NCBI GenBank assembly: GCA_963210315.1
Contig: OY723264.1
Span: forward strand, 1,178,001-1,242,000
Reading direction: 5' to 3'
Source of the DNA: Rhynchopus euleeides
Taxonomy: Eukaryota > Euglenozoa > Diplonemea > Diplonemida > Diplonemidae
Length of the DNA stretch: 64,000 nt
Shown: positions 45,990 through 57,300 of the stretch, piece by piece
Position numbering within the stretch: the stretch's first letter is position 1
Layout of the letters: each line of letters starts with the position of its first letter
Notes under the pieces: generated by a model
What the model was told of the DNA's origin: nothing
What the model saw: the letters and a program-made list of their open reading frames with translations, nothing else
Databases searched by the model: none
Program-made: the position numbers and the translations under genes

Positions 45990-48900
45990 ATGGCTGCAGC
46001 CCGGGGAGGGTATACGGGGTACGAAGACACGACGCTGCGGCAGGCCCGCGACATAGTCGCCTCGCTAGGCTCGCGGGAACGGGCCCGTGGTGACCAGCAG
46101 TACCAGCGGGCGCACCGCGCGGGTGGCGGGTCGCTGGGGGGCACACCGACGCCGCGTGGCACGCCGGCCGCCCGTGCTGCTGCCACCCCGAGGGTGTCGG
46201 TGTCGCCGTCGCGTGGCCCCGATGCCACACCCGGTGTGCCTCTATCGCCCCGCGCTGAGATCCTGCGGCTCAACGCGAAGCTGCAGGGCGTGCTCGCCGA
46301 GTCGCTGCATCTGCGCAGCGAGAACAGGCGCCTGTCTGACGCCCTCCTCCGCACCGAGCACGTCGTGCGGAAGATGCGCTCGGGTATGGCCTCCCTGCTC
46401 GAGGAGGCCGACGCAGGCCTGGCCTCCGCTGCACCCCACGCCCCCCTGGGCACACCCGCTGCGGCTTCCGGCTGCCCCCTGTGCGGCGTGGCGTCTGCTG
46501 GCGCAACCCCCACCGCCGCACAGCCTGCCCGGGGGGGTGCGGATGCGGGCTACCTCGAGGCGACGCCGATGGAGGCGGCGGCACCCACATCGGGCGCTGC
46601 CACCGCCGACAGGGGGAGGCCGCCCTGCGTGACGTCGTCCCACCCACCCCAGGGCACCCGCCAACACCACCACCACCACCCTGACCCGGCACGTGTCGCG
46701 GCGGGACATCTCGGCACCGCTGCGCCAGTGCCTGCAGGGGAGGCCACGCCGCAGACACCTCCGAACACCACACCGACACTGCCAGCAGCAGCAGCAGGCC
46801 CAGGAGGGGATGGCGGCAGCGGTGGTGTGGGCGGGCCCGACTCCCCACCCCCGGCTGTGCCCGCGTCAGCGGCACCGCCGCACCGGCAGCAGCAGCCCCC
46901 TGCCGCAGCCGCCACGCAGGGGGCTGGGGCTGATGCCATCTTGTCGCCGATGCCGACATCCTTCACGATGTCGATGTCGCCGGAGCTGGCCTCGCCGGAT
47001 GCCGCGTGCCTCGCCACCCTCCCTGAGGGGGCACGGGAGGCAGCGGCGGCGGCGGCGCCGCCCCTCGCCAACCCTGCTGGAAATAATGTTGCCGGGCCCA
47101 CCCCGCCCACCCCATCCACTGATGCGGACAGCAACTCGGCCCCCGCGCTGGGGTGGGGCGCGACGCCCGACTCGGGCCCGCCCCTGTCTGCCCCGCAGGG
47201 CGGCTCGAATGGAACACCTATTCCCACCGCCGCCGCCGCCACCGCTGCCCCCTTCAGGCTCCCATCTGGGGGTGCCGTGTGTGGGTTTACACCGGCGCCG
47301 CTTCCGGCACACCCGCCACCGGGGAGCCTGCCTGGAGGTGGAGGAGTTGGTGGTGGTGGGGATGGAGGCGGTGTGGCGGCGGTGCCCCCCGCAGCCCCAG
47401 GGGTGGTGCCGGATGGGGATGCGGTGGACACAACGGCGGGGTCGTTCAGCTTCGAGCTGGATGTGAACCAATCCTTTGATGACGACGGCAACAGCGACAC
47501 GGTGGTGGAGGCGGACGCCGCTGATATGGACACGCTTGGGGACCACCACCACCGCCACCACCACCCCCACCACCCCGCGGACACAGCAACGCCTGCGCCA
47601 CCTTCCGACAGGCCCCTGGGGGGCAGTGCCGTTGGCTCCGATGCACGCAAGCTCGGGGTGTCTGCCCCGCCTGCTGCTGCTGCTTCCAAAGCGCTCCTCT
47701 CGCCGCACCCGCTGCTGGATTCTCCGCAGCAGGAGCGTGTCGTCGCATCCCCCCTGCACTGGGCACGCCCCGAGAAGCTGTGCGCGGACCTGTCGCACCC
47801 CAGTGGCGTCTTCCGCCCCCTGCGTGCTGTGGAGGCCAGGAGGTGCGCACCTGCGCCTCTCGTGTCCCTGTTGCGGAAGGATCAGCACCCCGCAGGGGTG
47901 ATGACAGTGCCCGAGGGGCTCAGGCCCCCAGTCGTCGAGGGGGAGTGGGAGCCGATGCTGGCCGAGGGGAGGCTGTTCAAGCTGCTCGTCGGCGGGGCGG
48001 CCGGTGGCGGGGGCGGGGGGAAGACCCTCATGTTCTACAACGGGACGTGCGATACCCATTTCATTCTGGAGTATTCCTTCGGCCCGCAGTCTGTTTTGAA
48101 GGCGGGGCCCAAGACGTCTGTCGAGGGGGCGAAATACACTGTGGAGGTGCCTTCAGGGGAGACGGTGCTCTTTGTGTCTGGGGTGATCAACGGGTACAAC
48201 GTGTCTGTGAGGTACGGCCCGCCCAGCCACCGGTTCATCCAGGATTTGTTGCAGCTGCAGGATGTTGCCGTGTCTGATGCGCTGAACACACTTCGGGCGA
48301 AGGCCGTGCAGCACGGTGTCGACATGGCGAACGACAAGGATGTAGTGGCGCTGTGCGACCGCTTTTCTGTTCCCTTTGTGGACTGCCGGTTTCCCCCCCG
48401 CCAGAATGCGCTGTTCAGGCCTTGGGAGGGTGAGTGGGACGTCTGGCCCTGGCTGCGCCCGCAAAGCTACCTCCCCCCAGAGTTCACAGCGAGGGTATGC
48501 CAGCCTTGAGGGACAAGGGGGCTTCACACACATGGGCCAGGGTGGGGGGATGGGTGTTGCTTGCACAGTGTTGCAACCAGGGGGGTTTTCAGGCGGCGGG
48601 CTGGAAGCTGCCCGGTCCACCATTTTCGATATTGGCTGGGTTCACAGATATGGAACGCGCGTTCTAAAAATAAAAAAAAGACGCCCAGGATTTTTCGCGC
48701 GTGACGGGGAAAAAAAAGCGCAGCGCGTTTTAAAAAAAGCGCGCGTGAAAAAAAAAGAAAAACGCGCGTTTTGCTTTTTTCACGCGCGATTTTTTTTATA
48801 ACGCGTGACGCGCGTTCGAAAAATGACACGCGCGTTGAAAAAACGACATCCGCGTTCAAAAAAACGACACGCGCGTTTGAAAAAGGCGCCTGCCTTTTTC

Positions 48901-50420
48901 ATTTTTCAAAACGCGCGTGTTGCTTTTTTTAGGGCGTGTTTTTTTGTCGTTTTTAAAACGCGCGTGCTATAACGCGCAAAAAAGAGGCACGCGCGTTCCA
49001 TATCTGTGTGGGTTGGGCAAAGCAGAGACAGACTCGTTGCCACCCCACCACACCCATGCCCCCACAGATCGGCGTGCGGGACCCCGTTGGGCACGAAGGG
49101 TTCGTCCCCAACGACATCGCCCACGGCAAGATGGAGATCACCTGGCTCCCTTGCGCACTCGCTGTCCTTGCAGAGCACCCCGATCTCATCGACCGCATTT
49201 TCAACGTCCCAGAGATGGGCCTCGCAGCGTGCAGGCGCACCGGCGCATACCCACTGCGCGTCTGCAAACACGGATGGTGGCAGGTCGTCGTGGTCGACGC
49301 CTATCTGCCCTCCACCGGGAAATCCCAGGTCTTCACCAGCAACGTGTCGGGGCCTCACGTCATGTGGGCCGCTGTGCTGGAGAAGTGCATTGCCAAGGTG
49401 CACGGGAGCTACTACGCCGTATCCAACGGCGACACGCTGGAGCTGCTGCAGGACCTGACGGGGTGCCCCGCCCAGGCCCTCCAGTGGGGCTCCGTCGGCG
49501 CGTGGGAGACCCTTGCCGCGGTGTCGGACACGATGTACTCCGAACGCCACCTCGCCTTTGCGGAGGCCTGCACACCCGACGAGGACGGCTTGGATGCCTT
49601 CTTCGACACCACAGGGCTGATCCCGGGGTACTGCTATGCGATCACTGCGGCAAAGGTGCTGAAGTCCAGGAGGCTTGTCCGCCTCCGCAACCCTTGGCCC
49701 GGGCACAGCCAGGAGGTGTTGAACTGCTTTTTCGACACCGCCGACATCGAGGCGGGCCTTGGGGTCGACGAGGCCGACCCCTTCTCTTTCTGGGTGCCCT
49801 TCGTCATGCTGCAGAAGTACTTCGTGCGGGGGGGTGTCTGTGTCGGGCCCCCTGTGGGGGTCTCCCCCCGTGCCTGCGACATACGCATCGCCACCGCGCT
49901 GAAGAACGGGGCACCCCTGCACATGCTGGAGGTGTGGGCGTCGGAGCCCTGCGCCTGCATCATCGGCGTGCACCAGAGGGACAGGCGGGGCCTGGAGGAG
50001 ACGGACCCCGACACGCTGTATGCGAAGTTTGTTGTGACCGTGGTGGAGCCGCGCGGGGAGACCGGGTGGGCCGTTCCCGAAGGGGGTGCCAGCAACCAGG
50101 GGTGCTTCAGCGATTCGAGGGATATCTTCCTGCATGCGTCTTTCCAGAAGGTAGGGCTGCGCCCGACTTATGTGGTGTGGCGGTCGAATCTCGATGACAA
50201 GTGTCAGTCGAAGCAGATAGTTGTGAGCGTCGTTTCGGCGAGGCCCTTTGGGTCGATCAACATCAAACAGCCAAGTCCGGCGGTTATGGCGGTCGTGCGG
50301 TCAGGTGCCTACTCCAGCTTTGACCCGACTGGCTGCCTCAACGCCTTCTCGCGTGTCCAGCTCAACCAGCGTGACCACACGGTGCGCACAGTGGACATGA
50401 ATGGGATGTTTCCTTCTTAG
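45990..50420 (+). CDS. calpain-family pseudo-protease with kinetoplastid-type domain IK (DUF1935)
   Basis: Exons 45990-48494 and 49068-50420 join in phase 0 (1,285 residues); intron GTATGC...CCCACAG. Residues 85-145 form a coiled coil, and about 150-600 is Pro/Ala/Gly-rich with His runs. About 640-832 matches the calpain IK/DUF1935 module of kinetoplastids: LMFYNGTCDTHFILEYSFG, GETVLFVSGVINGYNV, then the linker FVDCRFPPRQNALFRPWEGE and WPWLRPQSYLP. The protease core follows (IGVRDPVGHEGF onward) with RLVRLRNPWP. The position of the catalytic Cys is Thr860 (MEITWLP in place of GDCWFL), and the His position is Tyr1023 (PGYCYAI in place of GHAY); Asn1043 is kept. It should be inactive and act as a scaffold, as many euglenozoan calpain-like proteins do. 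The C-terminal 160 residues correspond to calpain domain III. Confidence 0.85.
48643..49008. mobile_element. ACGCGCGT-rich inverted-repeat element in calpain intron
   Basis: The ends CACAGATATGGAACGCGCGT (48643) and its inverse (to 49008) bracket 366 bp made almost only of A/T runs and CGCGCG, ACGCGT or GCGCGC words. It fills most of the 573 bp intron. There is no obvious coding and no clear target duplication. Probably a MITE-like or satellite-derived insertion. Alternating CG tracts could form Z-DNA or cruciforms. Confidence 0.75.
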
Positions 50421-51343
50421 AGGTTGGTCACCTCTCTGGGAAGTGATTCGGTTCCAAGCAAACAGAAGGGGGTAGCATGAACCGGCACGTCTGTGTGTGT
50501 TTGTGTTTGTGATGGGCATCTTTCAGGTGGAGCAGACCTTGCAAGGTCGTGGGCCGCCTGGGTGTCCGTTTGTCTCTGCCAGTGTCGTTGTTACTTTTCA
50601 ACGACGTATGTGTGTATCTCCCAACTGAGGTAATCTGTGCATCTTGTGATGGCCCGCTGGCAGCATTTCGCGCATGCACAGGCATGCGATTCCCACTGCT
50701 CTTTGATTTGAACTATCAATGTGAGCTAGAGTCAGAAGATGCTTTCATCATTTTACTTGGCAGTCCGGCGCAGACAACCAACACTACTCCATCGGAAGGG
50801 GGTGTGGTGTGCACAGCGAGTGAGGGTTGCGTTCCATTTCTGCCCCTTCACGATCCAGCAGGGCACGGTTAGGTTCTGTTCCAAGTTTCTCGCGTGCTTC
50901 ATATGAAGGCAGGAGCTTGTCCCACTATATTGGCCTGTCTTCTGTGCATTTGCCGCCGTGTCTGTTGTGTCCAAGGGTGTGCATGGCACCTGTGTGGTGT
51001 TGTGCATGCACATCCTGCCTGGGAGTACCCCAGCAATGCAATCAGCAGCCAACTATACCTGTCGCTGGTGCAGGGTGATTCTCAGCAGATGCCAGGGCAG
51101 GCTCCCGTCCCTAGAAGTCCCCGTCCCTAGAGCGCTGCGAAGCAGCGGAGTATTCATTAGGCATTGAGCTAAGTGCCGTGGTCCCTGGTGGTGGGAAGGA
51201 ATAGTAGAAGTGCAGGCGCCCACCCGCTCCGTTACTCACGCCCGCTCATCCCTGCCTGGGTTTGTTGCATTCGCGCCTGCTGCCGTGTCTCTGCACCATC
51301 ACCAACACCCTGCAGGCTGCAGCACCTTGTGCTGCGGGCGACT
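50421..51343. other. intergenic, no gene recognised
   Basis: Unremarkable spacer. A short direct repeat CCCGTCCCTAGA appears twice near 51105-51130. An acceptor (ACACCCTGCAG, about 51316) lies 28 bases before the next ATG. Confidence 0.55.
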
Positions 51344-54300
51344 ATGCGCCGGTTTGTCGTGCTGCTGTGCGTCGCAGTCGGCGCGCAGGGGCAGGTGTGC
51401 AACGGTGGGCCGACGAATGTCCCGGCTGGCGCCACGGCGGCGAACTTCGCGAACTGCAATGCACTCAGCAACGGGGCGACGTGCAACCCTGTGACTGGAT
51501 ACGGGTGCAGCACTGGGTACGCCCGGACTCCCTCGCAGCCTTCGTCCTGGCGTGCCCTGCCGGCACGTACGATGCATCCGCAGCCAGATGCAATGAAAAT
51601 ATCTGCCTTGCAGGTCTTGACACACCCACGGGTGCCCAGGTGTCCAACACCGCACCAACTATCATCACTACTGGCACCGCTCTCGATGCGTTCGTCACGC
51701 CGCAGACGGGTTACAGTTGTGCAGGCTCACGCAATGCTGTGTGCGCCACCGGTGGGGGCAACAAAGCGACCATTCCTTTGTATATCTGCACAGGGCTGCT
51801 GTGCAACAGCGTTGGGTCGGTGACGGGTGCGACGACTCTCACAGTTGGCAGTGTTCGCACAGGTGATGTCGTCACCGTACAGCAGCAGAATGGGTATCGC
51901 TGCATCGGTATCGCACTTGCCCAGTGCGTCACGGTTGGTGGTGTGGCAGACATCGTGGGGTTCCAGTGCACCGTGGCAGAGTGCACCGGGGGTATCACAG
52001 CGCCGACAGGCGCCAGCGTGACAGGCACGCCCCCGGCTGTCATCAAGAACGAGGACGACATCTCGATGTACCTGCAGGCACAGGCGGGTTACTCGTGCCT
52101 GGGCAACCCGCAGGCTCGGGCTGTGTGCACAACCAGTGGCACCGCTGCTGTTGATGTCACCGGCTACAGCTGCAGCACCCTCACCTGCGCTTCGTTCCAA
52201 GCACCGACCGGGGCCCAGATCGTGACGCAGCAGGGCGTGAACCACAACCAGGTGCTGACGGGGCTGCTGCAGAGTGCACAGGGGTACACCTGCTCAGGGA
52301 CACCGCGTGCTGTATGCACCGCTGCCGGTGCTGCCGCCTCTGTCGCAGGGTACACCTGCTCGCTGTCGGGGGGTGGCCCCGCCCCGCCCACCCCTGACCC
52401 GAAGCCCTTGGACTGCTCGTCTTTCGTGGCACCCACCGGCACACGTGTGTCCGTGCCCGGGGGTGTGAACGATGGCGACGATGTGGGCAACAGGATCGTG
52501 CCCCTCGACGGCTACACCTGCAGCGGCGGTGCGACCGCGTCATGCCCGCAGGGAGGCGTGGCCACAGTCACGGGCCACACCTGTGCTGCAGAGTGCCCTT
52601 CGTTCGAGGCCCCTGCAGGTGCCGATATCATCACGCAGGGCACTGTCGTCGATGAGCAGGACGTGTCGGGGCGCCTCACAGCACAGCAGGGCTACACCTG
52701 CTCTGGGACAGCCACTGCTGTGTGCACGCAGGTCGGAGGCACGGCATCGGTTACCGGACACACCTGCACACTGATCGATGCATCGTTGTGTGCCTCCATC
52801 CAGGCACGCCCAGGCTCTCACGTTGTCATTCAAGGGGCTGCCTCTGACGGCGAAGACGTGCTGATCAGGTTGGCGCCTCTGCCGGGGAACCAGTGTTCCG
52901 GTCTGGCAGAAGCTTCGTGCACGCAGGCAGGCGGGACGGCAACGGTCATCGGGTCGTACACTTGCACACGAGTAGCCCAGTGTGACGGGGTCACTGCCCC
53001 AGAGGGTGCCCGAGTGATCAGTATGGGCGGGGTGGACACCGACAACGATGTGACGTCGTGGCTGCGAGCAGTGCCGGGGTACACCTGCAGTGGGACGGCA
53101 CTCGCGGACTGTGACCAGGCTGGGCAGGCTGCGGGTGTCAAGGGATTCACGTGTCATCCAAAGCAGTGTGCCACCCTCGCGGTTCCTAGAGGCGGCGCCG
53201 TCACCACCCAGGGCACCGTAGACAATGCGATTGACGTCACAGGGCGGCTGGCGTCTGCCTCAGGATTCTTCTGCACCGGCACCGCAACTTCTTTCTGCCA
53301 GGCACAGGGGGGTGTTGCCACTACCACAGGGTATACGTGCTCGTTGGCGGTGTGCGACTCTCTGCAGGCACCGTCTTGGGCGGAAGTTGTGCAGATGGGG
53401 AGCGTGCAACACTCAGAGGACGTTACTAGCCGTCTTGGGCCAGACACAGGGTACTCCTGCGAGGGGACGGCACATGCCGTCTGTGGGGCGCAGCACGGCG
53501 TGGCCAGCACGATAGGGTACTCATGCAGTGCGCTGCCCTGCGATTCTCTGGAAGCACCCGAGGGTGCAGTGGTGGTTCAGCCAGGCAGTGTGAACCATAA
53601 TGACAACGTGAATGACAGGCTGGCCCCAGCTCCAGGTTACATTTGCAAGGGTGCAGTGGGAGCGGTGTGCACAACCAAGAATGACGTCGCAACAACATCG
53701 GGAATGACATGCAGATTATTCGCGTGTGACTCTCTCGGGGCACCTGACGGCGCAACAGTGGTACAGGCAGGCACTGTTTCACACAATGACGACGTGACGG
53801 ATCGAATTACTTCTTCAGCGGGCTACGAGTGCCAAGGCACTGCCACTGCTGTGTGCGACACAGATGGTGGGGTTGCCAAAACAACGGGTTTGACCTGTGC
53901 GGCACTGTCGTGCGACACACTGAAGGCACCTGATGGCGCAACAGCGCAGACAGGCAGTGTCTCACACAAGGATGATGTGACAAATATGCTGACAGCGAAG
54001 GCGAGTTTCACCTGCACTGGGACTGCAACGGCGGAATGTACGGCTGCGAATGGGGAAGCGACGGCAACTGGGTTTTCCTGTACATCTGTCTCACATACGT
54101 GTGCCTCCCTCAAGGCACCCGATGGCGCAACAGTGACACAGGCAGGCACTGTCTCGCATAATGACGACGTGACAGATCGAATTACTTCTTCAGCGGGCTA
54201 CGAGTGTCGAGGCACTGCCACTGCTGTGTGCGAAACAGATGGTGGGGTTGCCAAAACAACGGGTTTGACCTGCACGGCACTGTCATGCGACACCCTTAAG

Positions 54301-57300
54301 GCACCTGATGGGTCAACAGTGACACAGAAAAGTACTGTCTCACACAAGGATGACGTTACGACTCTTCTGACAGCAAAGGCGGGCTACACATGTACTGGGA
54401 CTGCAACGGCGGAATGTATGGCTGCGAATGGGGAAGCGACGGCAACTGGGTTTTCCTGTACATCTGCCACACATACGTGTGCCTCCCTCAAGGCGCCCGA
54501 TGGCGCAACAGTGACACAGGCAGGCACTGTCTCGCATAATGACGACGTGACGGACCGAATTACTTCTTCAGCGGGCTACGAGTGTCGAGGCACTGCCACT
54601 GCTGTGTGCGAATCAGATGGTGGGGTTGCCAAAACAACGGGTTTGACCTGCACGGCACTGTCGTGCGACACACTGAAGGCACCTGACGGGTCAACAGCGA
54701 CACAGAAAGGTACTGTCTCACACAAGGATGATGTGACAAATATGCTGACAGCGAAGGCGGGTTTCACCTGTACTGGGACTGCAACGGCGGAATGTACGGC
54801 TGCGAATGGGGAAGCGACGGCAACTGGATTTTCCTGTACATCTGCCACACATACGTGTGCCTCCCTCAAGGCGCCCGATGGCGCAACAGTGACACAGGCA
54901 GGCACTGTCTCGCATAATGACGACGTGACAGATCGAATTACTTCTTCAGCGGGCTACGAGTGCCAAGGCACTGCCACTGCTGTGTGCGACGCAGATGGCG
55001 GAGTTGCCAAAACAACGGGTTTGACCTGTGCGGCACTGTCATGCGACACACTGAAGGCACCTGATGGGACAACCGTGACGCAGACACGTACTGTCTCACA
55101 CAAGGATGACGTTTCGAACCTGCTGACAGCGACACCAGGCCACGCGTGCCGGGGCACTGCCACTGTCCTGTGCAAGGTGTCTGGCGGGACTGCCACTGTC
55201 ACCGGCCTGACCTGCACGACCCTGAAGTGTGCCTCCCTCCAGCCACCCACAGGGGCCCAGGTGACGGTATCTCGCAGTGTCAGGCACGATGAAGACGTGT
55301 CGCTCATCGTCTCGGAGTCACCCGGACATGTGTGCAGTGGCTTGCCTCGGGCTGTATGCACTGATGAAGGTGGTGGTGCCAGAATCAGCAACTACACGTG
55401 CTCTGTCGTAGTGTGCTCAGGACTGCAGGCACCGACAGGCTCTGTTGTGATTACGCAGGGTCGTGTGCGTGACGGTCAGAATGTCACTGAGTGGCTGTCT
55501 GCCCTGCCCGGCTACACATGCGAAGGCATCGCCACCGGACACTGCCGTCAGGAAGGGGGTGCGGCGCGCATCGAGGGGTACAGCTGTACGACTTCAGCTG
55601 TGGAGTGCTTCACACTTGCCGGCCCTCCAGGCACAGCGGTGACTGTGGGTGGGGCGGTAACGCAAGGGCAACCCGTTGGCAATCGGCTAGTTGCCCAGCC
55701 TGGCTATACGTGCTCGGGTGTTGCCACAGCTGTGTGCACGCAGCAAGGGAGCACGGCTTCAACAACTGGGTACACATGCACCCTCGCAAAAACTTGCTCA
55801 GCCTTTGTGCCCCCTGCGGGGGCGCAGGTGACATCGCAGGGCAGCGTGACTGGGGGGCAGGACGTGACGGCCAGGATCACAGCCCTTGGCGGGTACGTGT
55901 GCTCGGGGACGGCCGTCGTGCAGTGCACGCAGGGCGGGGGTGTGGGTACGGTGACGGGGTACGTGTGCATTGCGCAGTGCCAGTCACTGTCGCCGCCGTC
56001 CGGGGCACAGGTCGCCACGCAGGGTGCGGTGGTGAACGGGGAGGACGTGACGGGGCGCCTCGCCGCACAGAGCGGGTACGTGTGCGTGGGGACGGGGGCC
56101 GGGCAGTGCGGGGAGGCGGGCGGGGTGGCCACGGTGACGGGGTTCTCGTGCTCGCCCGCGCTGGGGTGCTCAACGCTGACGGCACCTCCTGGTGCGGTGG
56201 TCGTGACGCAGGGGCAGGTGCTGGACGGGCAGGACGTGACGTCGCTGCTGCAGGCCTCTGCAGGGAGTGTGTGCTCCGGCACGGCGCGTGCGTCGTGTGG
56301 GGTTGCGAACGGGGGTGCGACGGTGCAGGGGTACACGTGCTCCGCAAGCGGTGCGGCGTGCACAGGCGGGCTGGAGGTGCCGTCTGGGGCGGCGCGCACC
56401 AGCGCAAACCTGCCGGCACAGCTGACGACGGGGGCGGACGTGTCGGCGTACGTGCAGCCTGCGCCGGGATACGCGTGCGTGGGAGCGGCGGTGGCGGTGT
56501 GCCCTGCTGCTGGTAGCAGCGCGGTGGCAGTGACCGGGTACACGTGTGGGCGCAGCACACGCACGTGCGCTGGGATCACCGCAATCGCTGGGACGACGGT
56601 GACGAGCCAGGGAGCCGTTGGGGACGGCGCGGATGTGGGCAACCGTGTCGGCAGCGCACCTGGATACACGTGCACAGGGAGCGCCACAGCGGTGTGCGCA
56701 CAGGAGGGTGCGCAGGCCGCACTGGCGGGGTACTACTGCACGGCCTACGTGTGCAGCAGCCTCGTCGCACCGGTCGGGGCTGCGGTGACGACACAGGGCA
56801 CCGTGGTGAACGGGGAGGCTGTGTCGGGGCGGCTGGGCAGCCAGCCCGGGTACACGTGCACTGGGAATGCGGTGGCGCAGTGTGTGACTGCGGGAGGTGC
56901 GGCGACCGTGTCAGGGTACACGTGTGTGCTGGGCGGTGAGAATGGCGCCGCCGACATCCCGTCGGAGTGCCCGATGCCTGCGAGCTACCCAGGGTACGCC
57001 ATCGGGCAGGGGCAGCGCACCATCCAGTGTGCTGCCGGGTACGCGGGTGCGGTCAGCATCACGTGCCCGAGCGGTGGCGGGCAGATGGTCCTGAGCGGGT
57101 GCACCCCGTCGTCGCCTGGTGGGAACGTGTGTGCGCTGCCTGCGTCCACAAACGGCTACGCCATTGCCGGCGGGTCATCGTGCACCACGGTGGGTGCGTG
57201 CGGCAATGTGACCTGTTTGCCTGGGTACCGCACCGTGGGGACCCCCAGGGTGTGGTGTGTTGCGAACGGCGGCGCCTTCACCCTGACGGGCTGCGCTCCG

